Assembly (NCBI GenBank): GCA_030847615.1
Contig: JAUMIR010000003.1
Location: forward strand, 71,992,001 to 72,056,000
Origin: Gambelia wislizenii
Taxonomy: Eukaryota; Chordata; Lepidosauria; Squamata; Crotaphytidae
Direction of reading: 5' to 3'
Length of the DNA stretch: 64,000 nt
The position numbers were made by a program, and so were the translations under genes. Positions 1-8,640 of this stretch are shown piece after piece; positions within the stretch are counted from its first letter, which is position 1; each line of letters opens with the position of its first letter. The notes beneath the pieces are model-generated. The model saw only the letters and a list, made by a program, of their open reading frames with translations, was not told the DNA's origin and did not search any database.

Positions 1-87
1 CCTGTTTCTCCTCCTCTGCCATTTCACCCACGATCTTCCTTTCTGTTTGATTTATGGCTTTCCACTGAAGTGAATGAGATGGACTTA

Positions 88-634
88 GAACTTTATCAGA
101 TGTGGCAAATATGGTATCATAACGATGTCTAATGAATGCGAAAGGGTACCAATACCAGAGGACGTTGTGTTTTCGCAATTATGTGTTGAAAATAAAGGCC
201 AAGCTATCAATAGATCGTCCATGGCATTTTTTTGCCATGATTGTGAGTGTGTGAAACTGCGTCCCATTCTGCTGGCATGATTCCAGCATCAATGGGCAAT
301 CCCTGCCAGAACACTTCCAGGTGGGAACATGAAAACTAGACCTGGGACATGCTTGTTATGAACCTCCCTGTTTTGCAGGCAAGTTTTTAAGTGTGTTTCA
401 GTGCTTGTGTGTACTTGTTTGTTTTTTAATTTAGCTGTTTTTAGACTTTTAAGCACACTTGCATCTTCTCACAAGAACCACCGAGATCATGCTTGGCAGT
501 GAATGCGGAAGTACAAGGCTCCTTTTTCACGCTATCATGGCAATGTTTAATATTTTGGGTTCTTTTGCTGGCACAAAAAACATTGTAAAATTTGGTGCCA
601 AAAGAATGTTTTAGAGGCTTGTTTGATAAAGTCT
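88..634 (+). mobile_element. PIF/Harbinger-like MITE, family A copy 1
   Basis: A 547-bp non-autonomous DNA transposon. The left terminus GAACTTTATCAGAT matches the inverted right terminus, which ends TTTGATAAAGTCT. It is flanked by TTA at 85-87 and 635-637, the 3-bp target duplication typical of PIF/Harbinger elements. The interior (a stretch before the poly-T-rich middle, then a segment ending in a TTCTTTTGCTGGCA motif) recurs in about nine other copies in this window. No transposase frame is present, so it would have needed a transposase supplied in trans. The superfamily assignment rests on termini and TSD length only. Confidence 0.8.
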
Positions 635-642
635 TTAATCTA

Positions 643-1903
643 TGTCAGTTTCAACTTTCATTACTGTTTAGTTTGGGGACAGGTCTGGGTGCTAGGAGAG
701 TCATGGAACTTTTGAATCAACAATACAGCCCAGATTTTCACCTGAAAAAACCCTGGTTCACCTCCTGAACAGTTATGGCATCACATAGGGTTGCTAGGTC
801 AGGAGTATACCAGGGCCTGAGTTTTCATGGCCCAAACCTGAGACGTAGGGTCAGTGGCTAGTGATGACATAGGAAGTAGGGCTTGCTTAAATGTCTCATT
901 AAATGTGAGACATTAAGCATCAGCTGCAGTTGTTCATAGCACTTCGTTCAAATAAAAAAGACAAGTCTTACAAATGAAACAAAGGAGGGAGTGGAGGAGA
1001 TGAGGCATCTGGAAAGTCTACAGTTGCCCCTCCCAAGCATCCTGCATCAGAGGGGACAGTGGCACACTGTTTGAAAATTACTTTTCAGGGCCATGCTCTT
1101 GCCTTGAAATTCCTCCCCTCATCCTGAGGTCCAAAGAAGATAAGAGACCTGTAAACCATGGACATCAGTGAGATGAAGGTTGCAGAAGTTCTTATGTGTG
1201 TGGAAGAATGAATCTGAAATTGGGTCTCCTAGTTCTGAAGCCTCCCCTCTCTCTGTACGTGTCCTCACAGTAGGAAATCCAACATACCCTTTGACCCATG
1301 GGGCATCTTTCCAGGAACCATAAGATTTCAGCTTAATTATCCAGAGTTAGTTCTCCCCCTTTTGCCGTAAGTATTTGTCAAAGGAACTAACCACTTGAAG
1401 TTGGTTCATGAATTTGTAAAGCACAATTCATTTCAACTTCAGTCTTTAATGAATAATATATAAGCAAGACTTAATTAAACAGAAGAAAGCCAAGGATGTA
1501 AGCACTGATGAGTAAGTTAAAGGGTGGCAATCCAAAGCTCATTAGCACGTTTTAAAATAATGCAAATATTAGAAGCACAGGCAAGTTTTGTTCTGGCTAA
1601 ATTTAAAATGTGCAGGGTAAGTCAGGAATCTGCCATATTTAAACATTATTTTGAAGTTCTGTTCGCACCACCATCTCTAACAAGTGACATCAAACAAGTG
1701 ACAACTAATCATGAGGCCACAGCTCTTCCAGAATTCCACAATCATGATAACTGAAGCCACAAAGGAAAGACAAAGAGATGAACACTGTAAGTCAAGAATA
1801 CCAATAAATCTATGAACAGCAAGCACACAAAGCCAGGGAGAATGAACAACAAAAACTCCCAGGAGCTGCTATGGGGATTTATAGCCCCCTGATCTTGAGA
1901 TAC
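643..1903. other. Unassigned sequence, no gene seen
   Basis: About 1.26 kb of AT-moderate sequence between a family A MITE and the first foldback element. I see no convincing coding frame, splice-bounded exon, RNA gene or recognisable repeat here. Short open frames near 1524-1975 have no recognisable domain and are at chance length. Confidence 0.5.
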
Positions 1904-1906
1904 TAG

Positions 1907-2237
1907 GGAGATTTTCAGACACGGAAAAATCGTCCCTTGCCGCGCGAGCAGCCTCCCGAAACTGCTGCGCGGCAAGGGTATTTTTCGGACGATGCTGTGC
2001 CTCTTGCGAAGCCGTCCGTGTCACTTCCGTGAAGCTTGGGACGGCTCCGCGTCATATTTCAATCACGGAGGCTGCCCGTGCTTGAAATATGGCGCGGAGC
2101 CGTCCCAAGCTTCACGGAAGTGACACGGACGGCTTCGCAAGAGGCACAGCGTCGTCCGAAAAATACCCTTGCCGCGCAGCAGTTTCGGGAGGCTGCTCGC
2201 GCGGCAAGGGGCGATTTTTCCGTGTCTGAAAATCTCC
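1907..2237. mobile_element. Foldback MITE 1, a 331-bp near-perfect palindrome
   Basis: The whole element is one inverted repeat centred on 2072. Arm 1907-2062 pairs with 2082-2237 with three mismatches in 156 bp, each a T in the left arm opposite a C-type base in the right. The middle holds a further CACGG/CCGTG stem around a 7-nt loop (2069-2075). Termini GGAGATTTTCAGAC resemble those of family A. Flanking triplets are TAG (1904-1906) and TAA (2238-2240), close to a 3-bp PIF/Harbinger-type duplication. It is rich in CpG. Open frames on both strands are mirror images of the arms and are not genes. An RNA across it would form a roughly 160-bp hairpin. Confidence 0.85.
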
Positions 2238-2492
2238 TAAGTACTTGATTGCTCAATGTTTCTTACTTAAGAGGCTTTGGCGCTTTTACCCCTGTTCCTT
2301 GTCATGATAGCAGTCTACAAATAAAGGGGATGTCTCCTCAGTGTCTCCTAACTCCAATTAAGGTGGAGGCCCACCCTGCTGAAGTTCCTTATCAGCTGCA
2401 CTTGCCACTAGCTGTTTAGATGGGGGGCATAATCTGGAACCAAAGGCCTTTCTATATCCAACTCTTCTGAAACTAATTCATTGGACTCTATA

Positions 2493-2530
2493 GGGTAAGC
2501 AAGGGGATCTTGTAGCAACTTTGAGACCAA
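2493..2530 (+). repeat. Fragment of foldback repeat E
   Basis: A short stretch starting GTAAGCAAGGGGATCTTGTA matches the first ~38 bp of the repeat seen complete at 56590-56835. The surrounding 2241-2641 is otherwise unassigned. Confidence 0.5.
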
Positions 2531-2641
2531 GGCCAGTTTAAGGAATTCTGGGGGCCCCTGCAGTGCTTTATTTTGGGGGCCCCATATGTTTATCTCACTC
2601 AATGTAACCTAACCTATTCACAATACAGGATGTTCAAATTA

Positions 2642-2874
2642 CAGTAGGACCTCCATATCCATTCATTATCCATGGGACACAAAACAGCACACCTACCATA
2701 GAGTCTTCCTAGAAAATGTGTCCTCTCTAGCCATTTTCTAGATCCTCCAAGGCAACACTATGGTATTTTAAACCAGAAGTCCCATTATTTTCAATGGTGT
2801 TCACTATTAACCACAGTTTTCAGTATCCATGCCCCCCCCCAAACGAGTCCCCAGTGGATAAAAGTGACCTACTG
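2642..2874. mobile_element. Tigger-like (pogo/mariner) MITE
   Basis: A 233-bp element that starts CAGTAGGACC and ends GTGACCTACTG, imperfect inverted termini flanked on both sides by TA (2640-2641, 2875-2876). CAG...CTG termini with a TA target duplication are characteristic of Tigger/pogo non-autonomous elements. A C-tract (2832-2840) lies near the right end. There is no transposase. The mariner-superfamily placement is inferred from termini alone. Confidence 0.65.
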
Positions 2875-2949
2875 TATTACATAATCTGCCACCAATAATT
2901 TAGTTTGGCAATTAACATAGTGGTGTAGATCTCCTCAAAGAAAAGAAAG

Positions 2950-3515
2950 AGTGGACTACAAGCTGAACATGAGTTAGCAGTGTGATGCAGCAGTAAAAAA
3001 AGCCAATGCAATTCTAGGCTGTATTAATAGGAGTATAGTGACTAGATCAAGGGAAGTAATAGTACCACTCCATTCTTCTTTGGTCAGACTTCACCTGGAA
3101 TACTGTTTCCAGTTCTGGGCACAACAATTCAAGAAGGATATGGACAAGCTGGAACATGTCCAGAGGAGGGCAACCAGGATGGTGGAAGGTCAGGATGCCA
3201 TGCTCTATGAGGAGCGGCTTAGGGAGCTGGCCATGTTTAGCCTGGAAAAGAGAAGGTTGAGAGGTGACATGACAGCCATGTTTAAATGTTTGAAGGGATG
3301 TCATACTGAGGATGGAGCAGGCTTGTTTTTTGCTGCTGTTTGGCAGTGGAATACACTGCCTCGGAGTGTGATGGAGTCTCTTTCTTTGGAGGTTTTTAAA
3401 CAGAGGCTGGATGACCCTCTGTCATGAGGGCTTTGATTGTGTGTTCCTGCAGGGCAAAAACCAATTGGATGGAATGGCTGTTGGGGTCCCTTCAAGCCCT
3501 ATGATTCTAGGCTGC
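2950..3515 (+). mobile_element. CR1-type LINE 3' fragment with RT C-terminal region
   Basis: A 5'-truncated non-LTR retrotransposon. The frame 3038-3427 (129 aa) carries the CR1/L3 reverse-transcriptase C-terminal signature [20 protein letters not shown], followed by a motif of the form [11 protein letters not shown] and an [19 protein letters not shown] segment. It reads on into the usual CR1 end, with TATGATTCTA near 3503. A deletion around 3318-3340 joins the last two blocks compared with the copy at 8042-8640. It is not a functional LINE because the endonuclease and most of the RT are missing. Confidence 0.85.
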
Positions 3516-3622
3516 ATTCAGAGCCTGGGAAAGTTACTTTTGGATTACACCTCCCAGAATCCCCCTGCCAGCACCCTTCTCAAGGTCTGGTTGCATTGTT
3601 CCTTTTCCAGCATTCTCTAGCC

Positions 3623-3975
3623 CAGTGGTTCTTAACCTGGGGTCCATAATGTCCTCACAGGGGGTCCTCAAAGGCTTGAAGGCTGCTTGGCCGACCTCCT
3701 TCCTGTAGTGAAGCAGCCACATGACAGGAACCAAGGCAAAGGCTGGCTGGCTTGACCTGCACATTGCCATTCAATCCAGCCACAAACTTGCAGGAAGAAG
3801 CCAGAGTGCCTCTGTGGGAAAGTTTAATGGATGTTGTAATTGTATTGTTGATGTTAGCTATTATTATTAGCTATTATTGTTAATATTATTAGGGTTTTAA
3901 ATCTTGAGCTAAGTTTTGGGACAACAAAAGATATTTAAAGGGGGGCCCTGGTAAAGAAAAGGTTAAGAACTAATG
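3623..3975. mobile_element. hAT-like MITE with 8-bp TSD
   Basis: Termini CAGTGGTTCTTAACC and its inverted partner GGTTAAGAACTAATG bound a 353-bp element. Flanking octamers CTCTAGCC (3615-3622) and CTCTGCCC (3976-3983) match at 6 of 8 positions, as expected for an old hAT target duplication. There is no transposase frame. An AT-rich (TTA)-type run lies at 3850-3890. Confidence 0.75.
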
Positions 3976-4103
3976 CTCTGCCCAAAGGCTCTCACATAAC
4001 ACTATTGGGATACTGGTGTGTTTTAGTGACAACAATAAAACCATTGTTCCTAGTAATATTACTCCAAATTTTTATTTATATTCTTTATATTCTTCTGTTA
4101 AAA

Positions 4104-4332
4104 GAGCTAGAGTGTTATAGAAGTTTCAGCATTGCACTATGACTGTGGAGACCAGGGTTTGAATCCTTACTCAGCCATGTATACCCACTGGGTGACCTTG
4201 GGCAAGTCACATTCTCTCAGCCTCAAAGGAAGCCTTAAAGCATGCCCCCTTTGAACAAACGTTGCCTAGAAACCCCATGGTAGGTTTGCCTTAGTCAGAA
4301 ATGACTTGAAGGCACATAGGCAAACACACACA
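4104..4332 (+). mobile_element. tRNA-derived SINE (SINE-a), diverged
   Basis: The head keeps a degenerate pol III B-box (GGTTTGAATCC near 4156). The body carries the string TGGGTGACCTTGGGCAAGTC, and the tail ends in TGACTTGAAGGCACA followed by a CA/ACA-rich end. The same head-body-tail order appears at 60255-60420. The tail resembles the 3' end of Bov-B LINEs, which mobilise several squamate SINEs. The Bov-B link is from general knowledge, not a search. Confidence 0.75.
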
Positions 4333-4480
4333 AATTCCTTTTGCAGGTTGAACTCAGTTGGCAGCAAGGGGAGGAAGCTGAGAAGAAAGGAGGAAAGGGA
4401 AGGAGGGGAGAGAAACCAGGACATGTTAAGAGCAGCTGGAAAGATGGGGTGGAGGGGATCTATGTGGAAGAAAGAAAGAG

Positions 4481-4531
<51 letters not shown>

Positions 4532-4532
4532 G
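4481..4532. repeat. (AAGC)n microsatellite
   Basis: About 13 tandem copies of a tetranucleotide (AGCA phase), nearly perfect. Long frames on both strands here, with poly-Lys/Gln/Ala/Ser and poly-Leu/Ala/Cys tracts, come from this microsatellite and are not genes. Purine-rich sequence upstream (4370-4480) and unassigned GC-rich sequence downstream (4533-4860) show nothing else recognisable. Confidence 0.95.
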
Positions 4533-4983
4533 ACCCTTTCTGAAGAGAGAGCAGGTGAGAAAGAGGCAACCCTCACACTTGCTTCCCTCCCCCCTCTCTA
4601 TCTCTCACACACTCACCCCTCTCTGACACACGCCTGGCTGGCTTGCCTTTTGAAAATCCTGGGAGGAGGGGGCGAGGGAGCAGGAAACTCACTCCAGCTT
4701 CAGCCAGACAGGGAGGGCAGGTCCTTCATTCGCTTTCTCTTTCTAGTTTGGGAGATGCTTTGTTATTGTTTTTTTTTTAAAAAAAAAGCCAGCAGGAGGG
4801 GGGGCCTGGCTATGAGCCGCCCCCCCCCCCGCAGATGCTGATTTGGCGGTATGGTTAAGTCGGCCCTGTTTGAGACTAAAAGAGAGAAAGAAATTGTAGC
4901 ATAAGCTTTTGTAGACTTGGTTTTCTTCCTTAGATACATCTGAGTCTACCAAAGCTCATGGTAAAATTTCTTTCTCTCAGTTA

Positions 4984-5460
4984 GGACTTTATCAGACACA
5001 ATCCCCCGCTTACCTTGTAATCCTTGCAAACGCTCCTGGCAATAAAGATGAAGTGAACAGACCCCTGTTCACTTCCTCATGCGAAATCTCATGTGATTTC
5101 ATCGCGTGGGAAATTTAAAAATAAAAAGCAAAATAAACGTCAAAAAGTTAAGCAAAGCACACACACACACACACACACACACACCCTCAAAGTAATGCAG
5201 GAGGGTTAAAAAAAGAGCAAAACTTACGTGGATGTCCCAATCTGACCCAGAAGTTTTCATGCTGGAGAAGGCATTGTTGGGGTAAGTCTGAGATTTAAAG
5301 GGACAGGAGGAGGATCTATTGACAGCTTAAGCTGTCAATTAAAAACAACAGGTTTTGGGCTCTTTTTAACCATGAAAGGGTGATATCATCTGATTGGCAC
5401 ACCCTTTCACTGTTATGTGGCATTGTGATGATGCCATATTTTCCATGTCTGATAAAGTCC
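4984..5460 (-). mobile_element. PIF/Harbinger-like MITE, family A copy 2, with intact TTA TSD
   Basis: Perfect 14-bp inverted termini GGACTTTATCAGAC / GTCTGATAAAGTCC bound 477 bp, flanked by TTA at 4981-4983 and 5461-5463. Because the host repeat is known from another copy, the TTA duplication can be read directly here, which makes this the best evidence for the 3-bp TSD of the family. It lies in reverse orientation to copy 1. There is a (CA)n tract inside and no coding capacity. Confidence 0.9.
5158..5184. repeat. (CA)n dinucleotide repeat
   Basis: About 13 uninterrupted CA units inside family A copy 2, at a place where related copies have a GT/T-rich tract on the other strand. Confidence 0.95.
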
Positions 5461-6014
5461 TTAGTCTCAAAGGTGCTACAAGATCCCCTTGCTTAATGAT
5501 ATTCCAGACTAACACAGCTATGTCTTTGAATTCTGTGGGGTAAGTTACAACACTACATGTTGTGAGGAGGGGGAGAAGAGTTAGGGAGGGAAGAGATAAG
5601 ACAAGGCACATCTGCCTTATTTCCTGCTGCACTGGGAAACTAAAGGTACATTAGTGTTCTTCTCCTATTGGGTTGCCATAGTTCCTGGGCCCAATTTCAA
5701 TTCATTTTACTCATTAATGCTGAAAGGGTGATTTGCAGAGTGTCCCAGCATGATATATGCCATCACTTGTCAAGAGTGCCCTTCTACTGTCTGCATCCAA
5801 CAAACAAGTCAGTCTCTACACGAATGAATAATGTATACACAGATACAAATTCCACAATAAAAACTGACAACATCCAGCAAAGAAAGGGAGGGCATCCCTT
5901 TCTTTTAGGACACTATTGTTGACCCCAAGGTGGCCATTTATCAGCAAAAATAACTTTGAAGGGGGAATCCAGGGTGAAATGGTTGAAGTAGAATCCATCA
6001 GCAAGTTGTGGTGG

Positions 6015-6960
6015 TGGTTGTTACTGTTGTTACTGTTACTATTCTTTCTCTCTCTCCCACCTTTCTCCCACTAGTGGGACATAGGAAGAGATACAGATAA
6101 AAGCACATATCACTAATAGCATACAAAAGTGAAGATATAACCATCCCATTAATAGATTTAGAAACAATTTAAAGCATATCCATTAAAGGCAAGAAATTAG
6201 AACAGCACATTATTACAAGCCCTTTCTTTACAAATGCTGAATTCACAAAGGCCCATGGAAATAAAACATGTACAGTTGTCTCTCCATATTCACGGATTTG
6301 GTCTTCACGGATTTAAGTATTCACGGCTTGAAAATATTCTTTAAAAAATAACAATCCCAAAAGCAAACCTTGATTTTGCCATCTTATATAAGGGACTCCA
6401 TTTTGCTATGCCATTGCATATAATGGGACTTGCGTATTCATGGATTTGGGTATTCACGGTGTGTGTGTGTGTCCTGGAACCAAACCCCAGCGAATATGAA
6501 GGGACAACTATATCCACCTACCAATGGAAGAACAACCAGGATGGAGCCAACTGGCCTCCACTGGAACGGAGTTCTAGAGCCTGAGATCAGCTACCAAGAA
6601 GGCCATTACCATGTTCACACCAGATTTGTCTGTGATAATGGTGGGGCTGAGAGAAAAGCCTCTCCTGAACATCCCAGAGTCTATTCAGGCTCATATGGTA
6701 GAACTGGGTCCTTCAGAGAACCTGAACCCACGTATATAGAGCTTTAAAAGTCACAGCAGCAGTTTGAATAGTACCCCAAAACACTAGACAGTGAAGCTAT
6801 TGAGAGGCATATACTCCCTGTAGCCAGATCTAGCCAACAGTTTGGCTACAGCAATTTGGACCAGTTGAAGTTTCCAAATACTAATTTCAAATACTAATTT
6901 CAAAGGAAGCCTGGTGTAAACTGTGCTATAGTAATCCAACAGAATACAACTAAGAATTGG
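6015..6960 (-). mobile_element. L2-type LINE 3' region, split by a Tigger-like MITE
   Basis: Read on the minus strand, 6960-6511 corresponds to the degraded RT C-terminal part of the L2 copy at 19795-20515. For example, a TAGTAATCCAACAGAATAC block lines up with that copy's TAGTCCAAACGGGATGT. The stretch 6272-6044 holds the AT-rich 3' UTR and the terminal CCCACCTTTCTCCCA motif, seen here as its complement order. Frames are broken throughout. The two parts are separated by the element at 6273-6510. Family assignment is moderate because the copy is old. Confidence 0.55.
6273..6510. mobile_element. Tigger-like MITE inserted in L2
   Basis: Left end CAGTTGTCTCTCCATATTCA and right end CGAATATGAAGGGACAACTA are inverted copies (about 18 of 20 positions). 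TA flanks both ends (6271-6272, 6511-6512). The repeated TTCACGGATT words near the left end and TTCATGGATT/TTCACGG words near the right are also inverted. It is 238 bp and non-autonomous. A related left end lies inside the hAT element at 17913. Confidence 0.75.
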
Positions 6961-6965
6961 ACTAA

Positions 6966-7505
6966 GAGCTTGTCTACACTAAGGATAAAACATGTACTTA
7001 CCCCAGATCCACTGAGATTTGTACACATCATGCATGTAGTGAATCTGCTTCTTTTAGCTGTTACTGCAGCTTAACAGAAACTGCAAGTTGCTCTGGAGTT
7101 TCCATGAAACTCTTGGGTGCCCTCCCATGTTTTGGATATGTGAACAGATGGATCAGACTGAATCCAGAATGACCTAGCTGTCCACACCTCTATACACCCA
7201 CCACATTGGCCCCGCTGGCCTGTCCCCCTTGGTGCCACTGTCACCTCACCTACTGATGAAGCAGATCTCTGTGAGAACCTGACTATCACCATCACTGCCG
7301 AGAATGGGGCGCTGAGCCACACAAACAACAAGGAGGGGGTCAGCCCAGTGACCTGTGTGGACTATGGCATTGTTCTGGAATGGGTCTGCACTGGTAAGTG
7401 TAGTTGACATCATGTTGATCTGGGGCAGCTCAAGAACATAGCACTCTGGATTGGCATGTCCCAGATCTGGCACTCCCAGATTACGGAACCATTGTATATG
7501 AGCCC
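6966..7505. mobile_element. 3-bp-TSD DNA transposon, family B copy 1
   Basis: A 540-bp element with left end GAGCTTGTCTACACT and right end GTATATGAGCCC, imperfect inverted repeats, flanked by TAA at 6963-6965 and 7506-7508. Family B termini have the form GGGCTYRTCTACAY and a 3-bp duplication, which suggests a PIF/Harbinger relative. The interior contains several inverted segments (around 7045-7180 against 7250-7470). No transposase is seen, and the open frames inside carry no recognisable domain. Confidence 0.65.
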
Positions 7506-7709
7506 TAAGATGTAAGAGATGTAAAATTAGAATAGCAAAAATGTTCTTTTACCAATTATTGTTATTGTCCATGATCACTGAATCTTACATATATTTGTTA
7601 TTTGTACCTACTTTATCTCGTTTCTGCAGCTGGTTTAAATAGTTATTGTAAACTGTTGATTCTATTTAGTTTTTATGCTGCATTTTTTTTTTAGTGATTA
7701 GTAATCTAA

Positions 7710-8038
7710 GGACTTTTTCAGACGTTGATTTACTGTGCCAGAAAGGTCGTAACACTCGCGATGCTGCTGTGTGGCAGGGGGCCTGTTTCATATGACACTG
7801 TTTCAGTACCACGAGAGATTGGAGGCAGTTGTGCCATATTTGTCCATTTTTTATTCACGGGCAACTTCCGTGAGTAAAAAATGGCCAAATATGGTGCGGC
7901 TGCCTCCAGTCTCTCGTGGAATTGAAACAGTTGATTTTGGCAGGCGGATGGTGTCATATGAAATGAGCCCCCTGCCGCGCAGCATGTCGCGAGTGTTACA
8001 AGCCTTCTGTTGTGGTAAATCAACATCCAAAAAAGTCC
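7710..8038. mobile_element. Foldback MITE 2
   Basis: A 329-bp inverted repeat with termini starting GGACTTTTTCAGAC on the left and ending AAAAAAGTCC on the right, flanked by TAA at 7707-7709 and 8039-8041. The arms pair along their whole length, with a ~20-bp indel near 7800 against 7930 and scattered mismatches, so it is older than foldback 1. The centre has the shared core, TTCACGGGCAACTTCCGTGA at about 7855-7874, between arms reading ATTTTTTA / TAAAAAAT. The 184-aa frame over 7771-8325 reads through this element into the neighbouring CR1 and is artefactual. Confidence 0.85.
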
Positions 8039-8041
8039 TAA

Positions 8042-8640
8042 GTCTCATTTTTACTCATTGTAAAAGGAGTATACTGTCTAGATCAAGGGAAGTAATAGTG
8101 CCACTCTGTTCTGCTTTGGTCAGACCTCACCTGGAATACTGTGTCCAGTTCTGGCCACCACAATTCAGGAAGGATATTGAGAAGCTGGAACATGTGCAGA
8201 GGAAGGCAACCAGGATGGTGGGTAGTCTGGAAGCCATGCCCTATGAGGAGCAGCTTAGGGAACTGGGCATGTTTAGTCTGGAGAAGAAAAGGTTGAGAGG
8301 GAACATGATAGTCAGTCATGTTTAAATATTTGAAGGGATGTCATACTGAGGATGGACTAAGCTTGTTTTCTGCTGCTCTGGAGACTAAGACACAGAGCAA
8401 TGGGTTCAAACTATAGGAAAAGAGATTCCACCTAATCATTAGGAAGAACCTCCTGACAGTAAGAGTTGTTTGGAAGTGGAACACACTGCCTTGTAGTGTG
8501 GTGGAGTCTCCTTCTTTGGAAGTTTTTAAACAGAGGCTGGATGGCCATCTGTCTGGAATGATTTGATTGTATATTCCTGCATGGCAGGGGGTTGGACTGG
8601 ATGGGCCTTGAGGTCTCTTCCAACTCTATGATTCTATGAT
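8042..8640 (+). mobile_element. CR1-type LINE 3' end
   Basis: A 5'-truncated CR1. The translated part 8085-8320 has LVRPHLEYCVQFWPPQFRKD, then VQRKATRMV and LRELGMFSLEKKRLRG, the standard CR1 reverse-transcriptase C-terminal order. A frameshift/stop follows at about 8320 within GNMI. The 3' UTR ends in tandem ATTCTATGAT words (8628-8640), the hallmark CR1 terminus. It abuts foldback MITE 2, which may have inserted near its truncated 5' end. Confidence 0.9.

Larger units (their letters stand above)
4868..5550 (+). repeat. Repeat E copy split by a family A MITE
   Basis: The left half (4868-4983) has the GAAATTGTAGCATAAGCTTT and GTAGACTTGG segments. The right half (5461-5550) has TCTCAAAGGTGCTACAAGAT and ATTCCAGACTAACA. 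These are consecutive in the uninterrupted copy at 56590-56835. Removing 4984-5460 plus one TTA restores CTCAGTTAGTCTCAAAGG. The halves are also partly complementary to each other, so the repeat is itself a foldback. Confidence 0.75.

Noticed and set aside
2036..2256. Overlapping 70- and 65-aa frames on opposite strands
   Set aside because: They are the two arms of the foldback at 1907-2237 read in both directions.
4306..4841. 106- and 166-aa frames with Lys/Gln/Ala/Ser repeats
   Set aside because: They are produced by the (AAGC)n microsatellite and purine-rich flanks.
7771..8325. 184-aa open frame
   Set aside because: It runs through a palindromic MITE and into a CR1 fragment. The first half mirrors the minus-strand frame.
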